The notes under the pieces are model-generated. The model was not told the DNA's origin. It did no database searches and saw only the letters and a list, made by a program, of their open reading frames with translations. The translations under genes and the position numbers were made by a program. Source: Odobenus rosmarus divergens (Eukaryota; Chordata; Mammalia; Carnivora; Odobenidae). Taken from it: a DNA stretch of 64,000 nt. Location: assembly GCF_000321225.1 (NCBI RefSeq), contig NW_004450480.1:2552176-2616175 (forward strand), written 5' to 3'. Positions 45,491-57,069 of this stretch are shown here, piece by piece (positions within the stretch are counted from its first letter, which is position 1; each line of letters starts with the position of its first letter).

Positions 45491-46080
45491 TCACTCACAC
45501 CACGAACCACAGGCTGGGTGTGCAGAGCGATTTCATTCCTTTTTCACATCACTCAATTGAGCCTTCTGTAGAAAAGCTTTTAACAACCACATCTGGCCTT
45601 TAATAAATCACTGCACTTTGTCTTCCTGCCAAAACTCCTCTTTTATCTAACTTACATCTTCATGATGAGATAGGAAATCACGCGTTATGGTGGTGACAAA
45701 CAATTGTAATTATGTCATTAGTAGCCATTTAGTCGACAAAGGTGCTCAAAAAGGAAATATAACGCACAATAAGAAATCTAGGGTAATACAGTGATCACAG
45801 TTCTAATCCGCTTTTACTTCATGAGTGTAAAAAGCTGGCATAATTCTTGGGCACAGCATGCATTAACAGCATACCACTTTATGAACTATGTAGCTATTTT
45901 ATTCCCCTATCTACTTAAAAATAAAAAAGCATTTAATAACTTGATTTAGACATAAAAGTTATTTGTGATGCCTCGCTGATTATAATGTTTATTTTTCAAC
46001 TTTTTGTAGAAGTGACTTTTTGTGTTAGGAAAGAAACTCGAGTGACTGGGGTTTAGGAAATGTAACAACCATATAAGTGC
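45491..46080. other. Repeat-free segment, candidate regulatory
   Basis: No transposon seen. It includes retained CpGs (CACGCGTTATGG, TAGTCGACAAAGG, TATAACGCAC) and AATTGTAATTATG. No coding evidence; regulatory role is speculative. Confidence 0.3.
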
Positions 46081-46082
46081 AT

Positions 46083-46170
46083 GTGTGTGCACACAGACAT
46101 GGGAATACATTCTGGTGTACATGGATGGGTGCATATATTATAGAGATGTGTGCGTATGTACATACACACA
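46083..46170. repeat. Degenerate TG/CA tract with two palindromes
   Basis: A decayed dinucleotide repeat. The perfect palindrome TGTGTGCACACA (46084-46095) and the 22-bp near-palindrome TGTGCGTATGTACATACACA (46149-46170, one mismatch, last two bases not shown) are alternating purine-pyrimidine and Z-DNA-prone. Confidence 0.75.
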
Positions 46171-48590
46171 TTCCTACCGGAGTCAACCCATAAGGTAATA
46201 CATTCTCGAAGGACCCCAAGTACTGAAGAAAAAACTATGCAAGAGAGCCTTTTTTTCAATGGGCCATTTATCCTGTATCCTCCCACCTCCCACCATGTAC
46301 ATGAGCAATAAGAAATTCCAGCAGGTTTCAAATTAAGTAACTATTTGGGTATTGCTAAAGTTCTAAAAATCCTACACATTCCTCCAAAGTCAATAAAAAT
46401 CAAATGCCTGATTCTGCACAGACCAGAGCTCTATGATCTACCCAGACTGAGCTACTAGTTGCATCTTGGGGAGAAGAAAGGGGTGGGAGTTTGGGAGGTA
46501 AAACTTATGATAATCTATAGCCTACTGAGGTAGAACATGGAAGAAATGTCCTCCGTATCTCCACCTTTGAAACGCATAAACCTAAAACATGTAAGTAAAA
46601 AAACCCAGAAGGCAATGTGCTCAAACTTTAACAAGAGAAAATCATGTCATGTGGGACCTCAGCCAGCCACGTGGACCTCCCCACATCTTACAAACCCTCA
46701 CTTTATTGTGAAATCTCTACACGAGAAGAGCTTTGAATCATTTGAAAATGTCCCTTTGTTAATACAGCAAACATCTAGTAAATGCCTACTATGCTCCCCG
46801 TCAATCTGTTCATCCCAAAATAATTAAGATGTAGACAACAGCGATAAGAAGTTAAAATGGAAAATACTGATGCCAAATTTAATTAATCCAATGTTAACAA
46901 TTATGACCATTATTTCCACACATGGACATTTTTTCTAAATGATAAGCTTTTAGGTTTCACCTTGCACTTGGCAGTACATTGCTTTCCTGGGAGAGTATGA
47001 GGCTGAATTCATAAAAATTTTTAAAAATTAAAAGAAAAACTTCTATCTTCAATATTGAGGTAAATCTTGTTGAAATCCTCCACTGGCTAATTAAGCCCAG
47101 GATAGGCACAAATGCACTGAAACCATTTATTTCAAAATTTTAATAAACAATCTAAAAACCAGGTATTTATAATTGGATCAGGTGTTTATGACACAGGTCT
47201 TGTCTGTTTCATTTATTTACATAGAATCAGTGTTTCACATTTCCTTTTATCTGAATATAAAGCGTCCAATTTCAAAAGATGCTTGTGACAGAACAAAAGC
47301 TGGATTATTTTTCCAGAAGTTTTGTGAAGAAAAGAACTCCCATGTCCATGACACAGACTGTCTAAGACACTGACACCCCCATTTTTCAAAATACTGGGGG
47401 AGGAATTAGAAAGTGACCATTACAGACAAGGACAGAAAGTAAAATTAGAATAAGCAGAGGCTTTAAGAGAACACATGAGTTGGAGGGAAGTCTAAATTCA
47501 ATGAAAACAGAAGGGGCTTCAGCCAAATTGAAATATATGCTATCTGCTTGATTCTCCCTCCATCGGGCTAAGGTCCGAGAATGTCTTTTAGTACTGGAGT
47601 CCTTGCTACCCCCACTCAAAAAACTTTGACATTTAGAATTTTATTTTTTCTAAGAAAAGCTTATCTGGAACTCACATGCTTCTCTAGTTACATATGAAAG
47701 AAATTGTACTCACATCAACATTATCTTTATTTATCAACTCCCCTGCACAGTGCCCCATGGGTACCAGCAGTTCAAAAGTTCAAAAAGGTTTTTGAAAATA
47801 AACCAAGATAGAAAACAGGCACCAATTCCTATTTGGAACTTACATTCTCGTGCCTTCTAGCATTCTCTGGATGATGGATCAAGAGGAATGATAAAAGATA
47901 GTGAGGCAGCTGCCAGGGGAGGGTATCAGTTGGTGTGGATGGCATTTCTCATGCTGACTGAAAAATTCATCTGGTCCCCACAAGCTGTCAGGCCTAAGCA
48001 CGGGACAGATCTACATATCACACCTCAGGATGAGAAGGAACAGTGGAGGCCTCGTTCACTCAGAAATTCCTCCTCCCTCTTATTCTTCCATTTTTGTTTT
48101 CTTTTGCTCTATTTTTGTGTGCTATTGCTTCAAACATTTCTCTCTGGGGCTCTCTTAGCCCCCCCAAAAGGAATGGCAGAGAAAGCTCAAAACCAGCCTG
48201 TGTGTGGGGACAACCCTCGCTGGGCTCTCCTGCTGGATTAATTGGTGGATGCCTTCCTTCTCTAAACCATGTCACTATCTGAAACAGAAAATGAGGCTCT
48301 TGCCATTCAAACAATGTAGTGGGATCTCTCTACTCAAACAGATGAAACCAATGGACACAATGCGTCGTGAACTGTCTGCTACAAGATACTAGAGCCCTAA
48401 GCCGACCATTACTTCCTCTTGAGGGCACCAATGCAGTCCGGCTCAAATAAGCAGTTCTTGGACAGAGCTACCCTCCTCCACTTCCTCGCCAGACTGTAGA
48501 CTTCTTGAGGGAAGACAAGACAGACCAACATCTTCCTCAACTTGCTGTGGAGGCAAGTTCTGAACTGAGGAGCCGTACAGCTTCGTAAGT
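46171..48590. other. Single-copy DNA, nothing confident
   Basis: No clear transposon. A possible trace of L2 (GACTGTAGACTTCTTGAGGG, about 48,492-48,511) is too short to call. A 117-codon plus-strand frame at 47888-48241 has no recognised domain. Confidence 0.45.
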
Positions 48591-48594
48591 ACAA

Positions 48595-49130
48595 TTCATT
48601 CTCCTAGTAATTCTATGTCTTGGTCCTTAAGGAAACTCTCAGGGATGCCTATGTTGTTCACTGCAGTAAAAACAAAATTATAAATGCCCACCGACACTGG
48701 AATGTATAAGCACAAGGTATGGTTCAATGACAGAATATCTTGTAGACTTTTGGCAAGGTAAGTTAGAGCTATACGTATGAACACTGACCATTCTCAAAGT
48801 CAAGGCTGAATAAAAAAACACAAAGTAGTAAGGATACAATATAGTTTGAAGCTAAACTTATAAACTAAACACTCTCAAAAAATAGGTTCTCTGTGTAACC
48901 AAATGTATAAAAATGGAACGGAATGAGGTAGCCCCAACTCCTGATGGCATTTGCTTCTGAGGATGGCAAGAGCATAGATATAAGGGGATCCAGACTCTAA
49001 CTGAAACGCTGTATTCCTTTTAAATACAACCACAAGCAAAGAGGACAAAATATCAGTAACTGTCCTTCAAAGTGGAGAGAACAGGAGAGGACAGTGGGTC
49101 TTTGTCCTTTCCTCTAACTTTTGTACATCT
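48595..49130 (+). mobile_element. L1M-type LINE-1 ORF2/3'UTR remnant
   Basis: 'AGTAATTCTATGTCTTGGTC', 'GTTGTTCACTGCAGTAAAAA', 'AACAAAATTATAAATGCCCA' and 'AAAAACACAAAGTAGTAAGG' follow the old L1M order (ATTCCATTTCTAGGAATC ... TTCATCACAGCATTATTTAT ... AAAATTGGAAAC). No open frame survives. Confidence 0.6.
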
Positions 49131-49704
49131 CAAGCACCTCTTCCATCCCGTCAATTTATTCCCAAGACGATTTGAAAACCATTCAATCAATCAGGTCATC
49201 TTTTTATATACAGTTGGCCAAGCATACTCTTCATTGGATAAGCAAAGCCAGCTTTGTTTCTCAAAAGAGAAAGTCTATTTTCGGGGGCTTGTTGGTTCTT
49301 TGCTTCTGTTTCCCGGGTGGAAATGTCATAATCCAAAATTCCTGGAAATTGGGAATAACGAACTTGGATCTCTTCAAATTCACAAAACCCTAGCATATGC
49401 ACACGTGGCTAGCCATAAGCTGTTTCTGGCAGTTCCAGCCGGGGCATGGACTATGAGCCCCTGATAGAACAAAAAACCCGCTTGGACCTCCAAACCGGAG
49501 ACAGCTTTAAAAAAAAAAAAATATGCAGCTCACCACTAAAAATCTTCAGGTTGATGGCCGCTACACGGCAATGAAAATAAGAGGAACACAAAAAGGAGAG
49601 CATTATTTCAGGATCTGGGCTGGGATTAGAGAACTACTGATGTGATACACATATAGAAAGAGTTTCCTCTCAACGCCAAGAAAACAAATACTCTAATTTA
49701 AAAA
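49131..49704. other. Single-copy DNA, nothing recognised
   Basis: A 130-codon plus-strand frame (49072-49464) overlaps the end of the preceding L1M fragment and has no recognised domain. A12 run near 49,510. Confidence 0.5.
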
Positions 49705-50575
49705 AAAACTGGCAGAGGACCTGAATAGACATTTCTCCAAAGAAGACACCCAGATGGCCAAGAGGCACATGCAAAAATACTGAACATCACTCATCCTGAG
49801 GGAAATGCACATCAGAACCACAATGAGAGATTGCCTCACACCTGTCAGGATGGCTAGTATGAAAATGACAAGAAACAGTGAGTGGTGGAGAGGATGTGGA
49901 GAAAAGGGAACTGTCATGCACCGTTGGTGGGAATGTCAGCTGGTGCAGCTGCCGTGGGAGACAGTATGGAGGTTCCTCAAGAGATTAAAAGTAGAAATAC
50001 CATATACCCCAGTAATTCCACTTCTGGTTATTGGCCTGAAGACAAAAATGCTAATTCAAAAAGACCTATGCACCACTATGTTGACTGCAGCATTATTTAC
50101 AGTAGCCAAGCTATGGAAGCAACCCAAGTGTCCACTGACAGATGAAAGGAGAGACAAGAGGTGGTGTGTATATACACACGCACAAAGGAATATTACTCGG
50201 ACAGAAAAAAGACAAATACCATGTAAGTTAACTTATATGTGGAACCTAAAATGTGAAACAAACGAGCTAACAAAAGAAATCCCAAAGAAACACAAATAGA
50301 CTCATAAGTACAGAATCAACTGGTAGTTGCCAGAGGGGAGGGGAGTGGCAGATAGACGAAATCAGTGAAGGGGAGTAAGAGCTACAAACTTTCAGTTATA
50401 AAATAAATAAGTCACGGGATGAAAAGTACAGGAAAGGGAATAGAGTCAATAATATCATAATAATACTGTAATGACATTGTATGGTGACAGATGGTGACTA
50501 CACTGACCCTAGTGAGCACTGTATGATGTATATGATTGCCTAATTACTATGTTGTACACCTGAAACTAATGTACC
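49705..50575 (+). mobile_element. LINE-1 3' end (ORF2 C-terminus plus 3'UTR), 5'-truncated
   Basis: Begins 'GCAGAGGACCTGAATAGACA', runs through the most conserved part of ORF2 and continues into a 3'UTR with 'GTTATAAAATAAATAAGTCA', 'GACATTGTATGGTGACAGAT' and 'TATGTTGTACACCTGAAACT'. That 3'UTR is typical of L1MA-type mammalian elements. No terminal A tail or clear duplication is visible. A block of about 100 bp normally lying between TTACTCAGCCATAAA and AGACAAATACCAT is missing at about 50,196-50,210. Confidence 0.92.
49709..50299 (+). pseudogene. LINE-1 ORF2 C-terminal remnant
   Basis: The reading frame translates to recognisable ORF2 protein ([13 protein letters not shown], then [37 protein letters not shown]), the C-terminal region containing the Cys-rich segment. 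It is broken by an in-frame TGA at 49781-49783 where the consensus reads TCA, so only 164 codons from 49805 stay open. After the internal deletion near 50,200 the frame no longer matches ORF2. Non-functional. Confidence 0.88.
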
Positions 50576-51538
50576 ATTCTGTCATCTAAACGTTCATATT
50601 CGAAGAATTTCTTTTCTAAAGGACCCAAGGAATGACAGAATTCCAAAGGTGCCAAAACTGCCATCCAAATGCATGCAATGTGAAGAAAAAAGAATTTAAG
50701 GTTATCAAATTCAATTTTATTATTCGCTCTCATTGATACCGACAGCAAGGATGACAAAAGATTATATATTGCCTAAAACAAATGAGATTCAGGGCAACGG
50801 CCTACAGATAGTTAATTACCTTAAAGGAAGGGAGAGGGGAGCGTGCCCCAATGGGTTGGGTTCTTTCCTTTGGAAACAGGGCTTGGTTGTTACTTCTGAT
50901 ATTGTTAACTTGTTGCCCAAGAATCACAGGGTCCAAGCACAGGTTTTCTTAGTGACACCTGACCAAGTTTCTAAAAATGTTGTACAAAGGCCATTAAGTA
51001 CAGAAAGGAAACATAATTGTTGACTTTAAATATGCAGGCAAAAGTCAATAAATAACAATAATTTGCTTAGGATATTGTTCCATACAGCATTTCACAGAAA
51101 TCCAGCATACAATTTGCGAGAAAGTGCAGGCAAATTAATTGTATACTTTCACCTTTTCTTCTCAACTCACAGAGGAAAAGAATAACATTTTACCCCACAC
51201 AGAGAAGCCCCATATGCCGCATACCGTTTTGAAAAGAACCTAATCAATAGTATCAACTGAACCTGAGATTAGATTAAACGGCAGACAGAGGCAAACAGCC
51301 TATAACTGTTAAGAATCATCATTCCCATGGCTTTCAACCTCCTTTTCTGTGACGGCAGGCAACAGGGCAATATGCTTTATCGTGCAGAGACCGAATCCAG
51401 TACAAAATGCCACCCCCAGCCCGGGGGCTGACACTGGCAATGGCTTGTGAAATGCCACCAAAGGGGGCTCGAGAGCATGCAGCTGTCAGCTTCCACGTTC
51501 CTACACACCGGCCTTGCAAGCCTTACACGGGGCAAGCA
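50576..51538. other. Single-copy DNA, nothing recognised
   Basis: No confident repeat or gene. The stretch 51,340-51,480 is GC-richer (CCACCCCCAGCCCGGGGGCTG) but is not a CpG island. Confidence 0.5.
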
Positions 51539-51539
51539 G

Positions 51540-51775
51540 ACATGGCCCCAAACTCAGAGTGAGACCCAGGTTCAAGTCCTGACTCCGGGCTTATTACCTG
51601 TGCAACTGGAAGAGCTGCTCACCTTTCCTGATCCTCTCGCCCCTCCATGGAAAGGGTGTAATGATAGAAGCTTCTTCAGAGAGCAGTTGTCAATACAAGC
51701 CATGGAAATCAGCCCGGCTCTGTGCCTAATATTATCTCATCTGAGGAATCTACCTCTGTGCATCCCAATGATCAT
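51540..51775 (+). mobile_element. MIR SINE, sense, diverged
   Basis: 'ACCCAGGTTCAAGTCCTGAC', 'TTACCTGTGCAACTGGAAGA' and 'GGAAAGGGTGTAATGATAGA' match the tRNA-like and core parts of MIR; the later part, 'GCTCTGTGCCTAATATTATC', is degraded. Confidence 0.65.
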
Positions 51776-51777
51776 AA

Positions 51778-52004
51778 GAAGACTCAAAACAGTAGCTACC
51801 CTTCATTAAGCAATCACCATGAGACAGACACAATGCCCTTTAAGACGTAAGGATCATACAACCCTAGGTAGACGTTCACAGTACCCCCACATAACAGATA
51901 GGGAAGCCAAAGCTAAGAGAGGAACTTGCTCGCACACCTAGCTGGCCCGCACAGGTGCTCAACCGGAAGCCAGGTTTATCTGACACCAAAGCTCATGCCC
52001 TAAA
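51778..52004 (-). mobile_element. MIR SINE, antisense
   Basis: 'CTACCCTTCATTAAGCAATC', 'AACCCTAGGTAGACGTTCAC', 'ACAGATAGGGAAGCCAAAGC', 'TAAGAGAGGAACTTGCTCGC' and 'GAAGCCAGGTTTATCTGACA' follow antisense MIR. It lies head-to-head against the preceding MIR, so the pair forms a large, diverged inverted arrangement. Confidence 0.8.
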
Positions 52005-52188
52005 CCAGCACTCCACCTCTTTGGTTGCGCATCCAAGTCACCTGGGAGAACCTACAAAATGACCATGTTCAGGCCACCCCTAGACTCATTAAATTGGAAT
52101 TTCCGGGTTCCAGGATGCAGAGATCAGCATTTTTAAACCCCTCCAGGTGATTCTCATATGCAGCCGTGTTGCTAACAACTGATCTACT
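52005..52188 (+). mobile_element. hAT-Charlie MITE (MER5-like)
   Basis: 'AAGTCACCTGGGAGAACCTA', 'CAGGCCACCCCTAGACTCAT', 'TAAATTGGAATTTCCGGGTT' and 'AACCCCTCCAGGTGATTCTC' match the self-complementary layout of MER5-like MITEs (AATCACCTGGGGAGC ... CCCAGGTGATTCTAATGTGC). Exact family not fixed. Confidence 0.7.
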
Positions 52189-52220
52189 CACTATACACCA
52201 GGTACACGGTCCTCCTCCCG

Positions 52221-52732
52221 TATATCAGTTTCCCATGGCTGCAAGAACAAACCACCACAAACTTCGTGACTTAAAACATACACATTTATTGTCTTATAGT
52301 TCTGGAGATCAGAAGTCCAAAATGGGTTTCATGGGGGCTAAAGTCAAGGTGTTGGAAGGGCCGTGTTCCTCCCGGAGGCTCTAAGACAGAATCTGTTTCC
52401 TTGCTTGCCCTTCTCAGCTTCTAGAGGCAGCCCACATTCCTTGGCATGTGGCCCCTTCCTCCATGTTCAAAGGCAGCAACACTGGGCAGAGTCTGGCTCT
52501 TGTTCTCTTTGGATTTCTCTCTTTAGTCTCTCTTTTACTTTTAAAGACTCTGAGTACATTGGGCTCACTGGGATAATCCAGGATAATCTCCCCACATTCA
52601 AGGTCAGGTGATGAGCCACTTCAACTCCATCTGCAAACTTAATTCCCCTTTTCCATGTGACAGATCCCATTTCCAGGTTCTAAAGATCAGGATGTAGACA
52701 TGTTTGGGGGGCATTATTCTGCCCACCACACC
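52221..52732 (-). mobile_element. MLT1-type MaLR LTR, antisense, nearly full length
   Basis: Starts 'TATCAGTTTCCCATGGCTGC', continues 'ACTTCGTGACTTAAAACATA', 'GTTCTGGAGATCAGAAGTCC', 'CTCCCGGAGGCTCTAAGACA', 'GGCATGTGGCCCCTTCCTCC' and 'ATAATCCAGGATAATCTCCC', and ends 'GGGGGCATTATTCTGCCCAC'. This is the complete antisense order of an MLT1 solo LTR, from the old non-autonomous ERVL-related MaLR group. No internal retroviral sequence is attached. Confidence 0.9.
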
Positions 52733-52736
52733 TGAC

Positions 52737-53247
52737 AATCCTGCCTCCAGGCCAGGATCAGGGGCAAAGTGACACATTGTGAAGACCCACCTGAAAGTGG
52801 GTCTCAGTATATGAGCCTCCTCTGCATCTTAGGTACCAAGTGTAGGGGGTGGAGCTTTATAAAAGGTGGTCCATAGATGTCTGCAGAAGGAAGGAAAGAA
52901 AAATTCTCGCACCTCTCCCGCCACAACATTTTATATCAGATACGCTATCACGTTCAATAAGGAGAGGGAGAACTGGTGTTTTTTCTAATTGGATACTCAG
53001 ATGACAAATTTCTGCCTGACTCTAAACACAGCATCTCCACACTCGGCTCTCACATTAGGAACGACATGGCCAAGCATTCCCCACCCCCTCCAGCACACAG
53101 AAGTCTGCATCTCATTTTACAAGGGCTTGGAAATAACATGCCCTCTAACTTGAATTGTCTTTGCCAGTGGCCACCAGAAAAACAAACTGCTTTCAGTAGG
53201 GTGTTTTTCACTGGGTTTGTGTATTGGGTTGTTTCTCAGGGGAAGTC
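52737..53247. other. Single-copy DNA, nothing recognised
   Basis: No repeat or gene recognised. Confidence 0.5.
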
Positions 53248-53263
53248 GGGGGGGGGGGGGGGG
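53248..53263. repeat. Run of 16 G
   Basis: Uninterrupted G homopolymer followed by CGGAGGTGGTGGG. A T10A7 tract lies about 30 bp downstream. Confidence 0.95.
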
Positions 53264-55025
53264 CGGAGGTGGTGGGAAAAAGGGACACTTATTTTTTTTT
53301 TAAAAAAATCATGCTTCTAATCCCTAAAAAGACTAAAATAGTTTCATCCTTCATAACCTGTCATCACGCATGTTTCTCTAAAATTAAACACATATGGCTC
53401 AAGCCAGAGTTACATTATGCACCATATTATGTAATTATCTTTTCAATTTATTACTCCTCAAAATAGAAAAAGATTAACCCGTGTTTCTTAAGTCTGAGTA
53501 AACATATGGCCTGAAGATTGTAAATGACATCCTATCTTTAAAAGAAGTTCCAAGACTAAACAACACACAATACTCAGTCCGCAAGGGCCATATGTGATAT
53601 CAGGGTTGTGAAGACAGAGGAACTGTGTGTGTGTGTGTGTGTGTGTATACATATACATCTTCCTGCTTTCTGGCCATGCCTTTAATGCCATGAAATATTC
53701 CTGCTGGCAGATCATAAACAGTACAAAACTAGAGACCAAAAAAAAAAAAAATCTCCATTTCAGCATTTCCTATTAGCCTTGGTGCTCTCGGGTACTGTTT
53801 AATCCATAAGGAATAGGTTCCCAGTCATCTGGGTGTTCAAACAGGAATTATCTGTCTCTCTACAATTCAGGAGCTTTGTGCCCGCTTCCCCAGCAGCCTG
53901 TGTATATCCCATTCTTCATGTTACCCGGTGATTGAAGACCTCCTTTGAGACCCTCTGCTTGATCACTGCCCTATATTCCCTGTCAGGAAAGGGAGCACTC
54001 AAGCAGGGATCCTCATGGCTGCCAACAACTCCTTGCCCGACAACTACATTAAACGTTATTCTGGAGGCTCCCAGCAGTGTGCAGCGGAGTTAAGGGTCTG
54101 ACAACGGCCCTATTATCAAAACCGTTCTTCAGGGGGGTTTGCAACTTGAAGACTTTCAATTTGCAACAGGCGGAAATTTTTGCATAGGGCTGCCAAGCAT
54201 AAAGGGGATATTTTGGAGACAATTCATACTCAAATCAGTTTAATTGTTTATTCCATATTGAGGGATATCAGAAATGAAATGCTGTGAGTGGGTTTCTGAT
54301 GCCTTTATACTCTCCCTAACAAGAAAGAATGGTTTAAAAAAAAACTTAAAAAAAAAAAAAAAGAAATCTGGCAAATTGGAAACCAGCTAATCAGGCTTCC
54401 ACAGAGCCGTTACCATGCGCACACTCACAAGGGTTTTAAATATACATTTTGCTATGAATGTCCAGCAGGAAATCGTGGATTTCAGGAGACTTTTCATCAA
54501 GAAAATATGAATTCCAATGGATCGATATTAACAATTTGCAAAGGTGTTACCAAGTAAATTTTAAGAACATAGCATCTAATAATATTTTACGGACTAATGT
54601 GAAACCTTTTAGATTTGAGATCAAAAGGGTTCAATGAGGTTTTACTCTGCCATAATGCAACAATTACTCATTTCCAGATCATATAGGCAATCCTTTTATT
54701 TGCTCTAGGGGTGTAACCAGAAGCAGGGGGACCAGATTCTCATTTTATTGGAACCATTGCCCCATAGAACATAGAGATCTTGATTTCCAATCCCTAGGAT
54801 AAAGCTACAGACAGTCCACTAAAAATAAATCACTCAGATGGCTAGGAAAGGATGCATCTCAAGAGGTATAAACCTTTGGGTTTATATTTACCAAATCTCT
54901 GGAATCGGAAATACCATGTTTAGGTTGTTTGGCACCTTGCCATTCAATATAGATCCCTGATCAGGAAGGTATATGCAAGGGCAGACTGATTTGAATAATA
55001 GGCTTTTCTTTTTCTTTTTTTTGTT
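53264..55025. other. Single-copy DNA with candidate conserved segment
   Basis: Contains a (TG)n tract (53624-53647), A runs at 53,738 and 54,345-54,362, and a repeat-free segment at 54,100-54,700 that could be regulatory. No coding evidence. Confidence 0.45.
53624..53647. repeat. (TG)n microsatellite
   Basis: About 11-12 perfect TG units followed by TATACATATACA. Confidence 0.93.
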
Positions 55026-55029
55026 AATG

Positions 55030-55385
55030 AGCAGACTCTCACCACAGGGCCTTTGCACTTGCTATTCTTCCTGAATGCTCTTCCCTCAGATATCCTCAAG
55101 GCCCCTTCATGTCTCACAATTTTGCTATATTCTCACTGTCCTTTCCTTCCTTGAAGTTCCTGTAAAAATAGCACACCCCCACTCACATTCTCCACTTCCT
55201 CGTCCTGATTTATTTTTTCTATGCCACTCACTACCATGAAACATACCATATATTTGAGTTCCATCTTCCTTACTAGGATGTAAGCACCATGAGATCAGGG
55301 AGTGGCTGTACCCACTGTTCCCAGTGTGTGAAACAGTAGCTGGAATGTAACTGCCACTGAACTATTTACTGAGTGAAAAAATGAA
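55030..55385 (+). mobile_element. L2 LINE 3' region
   Basis: 'CACAGGGCCTTTGCACTTGC', 'TCTTCCTGAATGCTCTTCCC', 'GATGTAAGCACCATGAGATC' and 'TAACTGCCACTGAACTATTT' with 'GAGTGAAAAAATGAAC' are successive L2 3' landmarks. Confidence 0.82.
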
Positions 55386-55627
55386 CAAGCAAATGAACGA
55401 ATGAGTGTGCCAATACAACAGCCTTTATGTCCGCTTCAGCAGGCACGGCGCCAGAAGCGTGTGACGGTCTACAGTAGTATGAGTGCACTGAGGCTCACAT
55501 ATTATTCGGATGAAGAGAGACCTAAGTCTGAGTTACTTCCCTCACAACAAAGACATCTCAGGCTATTCTGAAGTGTTTAGGGAAAACAATTAAAGCAAAA
55601 CCCTCAAGTAATAGTAATATATCTTAA

Positions 55628-55882
55628 TAGTTAGATGCTTTAACTTTGGGGTCAGACTGCCTGCGTTCAAGTCCCAGTGCCTCTTAAAGGGGCCTTTTAA
55701 AAGCCGTGTGGCCCCCTCAAGGAATTCCAGCTGTCTGAGTCTTGGCTCCTGTGGTTATAAAATATGGCCAACAACAGGCCCTCCAACTCGGGAGTTTTAG
55801 GGACGATACAATAACGGACTTAAACACAGTGTCTGGCACATAAGATGTTCACTGACTGCACCTATAAGTTATTTTCCATTTT
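55628..55882 (+). mobile_element. MIR SINE, sense, full length
   Basis: 'TAACTTTGGGGTCAGACTGC', 'GCGTTCAAGTCCCAGTGCCT', 'GTCTGAGTCTTGGCTCCTGT' and 'GTGTCTGGCACATAAGATGT' follow MIR from the tRNA part to the 3' end. Confidence 0.85.
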
Positions 55883-57068
55883 AAAAGAACAAAGGACAAA
55901 TAATTAAGACTAGAAAGGAGATTTTGAGATACCGCTGATCTTTTGATATTTTTACCCTAGCTAACTGTCCACAGTCTTTTTAAAAAGGTAAAAAAAAGTT
56001 GGCTTCCATTATCTTGAGTCGCTTACAGCATTTTTAAATTTCAGGTGGATTATTATTTTTGTTTCAAAATTTTGTCATATTCCAAGAAATTATGGTGTGC
56101 TTCCAACTGTAGATTTTATTTCCTGATGTTAACTTTACTCAGAAGAGACACTTGCGCTTTCTTCAGTCACCAAAAGATGCATCCTTGTGGTTGTGTACCC
56201 CAAAACGCATTTGTATGTTTTTAAAATTGTCTCCACACATATAATCCATGTTTCACATATATTCACAAAGGAATTAGGAAACGAATGTCAAACACTGCTG
56301 TAAATACATTTTTTTTAATTTCTCCATAGATCTTTGTGCTTCTGAGTTCTTGGAGAAGTATCTCATGGAAAAATGCAGGATTTCAACCAGAATATGCTTT
56401 GTTATACTTGATACTTTATTTTTTCGAAGTTGAAATACACATCCCATTTTTGTCCTTTGCATAAAAAAAAAGTAATAAATGTCTTTTTCCCAGAGCAAGC
56501 ATTTTTTGTATGGCTTTTCTTAAGAAGGGTTGGTATTTGTCTATTTTCTCACCTACTGCTGATGTTGAAAGGCTCCTGGAGTTACGCTGATCCTTTACAC
56601 CTGTGGCTTCATCCGTGTAGCAGACAAGGCAAATGGGCGAGCCTTTTACAAGAGATGTGGGGGTGTTTAGGGCACGTTCTAGGGGCTCCATTGTTCAACG
56701 TGTGCAAAGATGCAGAACAGAATCCATACACTGTCTGAGGGGTACCAGATGAATGCAAAATAATTTTTAGGTTCACCTATATTGAGTATTGGTGGTTATA
56801 TTCGATGCAACACAATATAAGGACATCTGCGTGTATTCCTATTTTATGTATCTGCTCCAGGTCTCCCTCCAGGGAAGATAAACCTGTCCTGGGATTACAG
56901 AAGCTGAAAGGCCTTCTTACCGTCATTTCTGACTATCTGATGTTGGCGGGTGGCAGGCCAAACCTCTGATGGAGAATGACCCATAAACAGCAGCGATCAA
57001 CACTTCCGGTCCTCCTCCAGTGTGACAGAACAGACGAGCAGCAACGTTTGAGCGAAGGAAGCCTCAGG
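55883..57068. other. Single-copy AT-rich DNA
   Basis: No repeat family recognised. The 102-codon frame at 56430-56738 shows nothing recognisable. Confidence 0.5.
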
Positions 57069-57069
57069 T

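Noticed and set aside
51400..51480. Possible CpG island or promoter
   Set aside because: GC-rich for under 100 bp with few CpGs and no downstream exon.
52221..52732. Possible endogenous retrovirus with internal genes
   Set aside because: Only a solo MLT1 LTR is present; no gag/pol-like sequence or second LTR lies on either side.
55425..55480. Possible U6-like start (CCGCTTCAGCAGGCACG)
   Set aside because: Only a few bases resemble U6 snRNA and no further U6 sequence follows.
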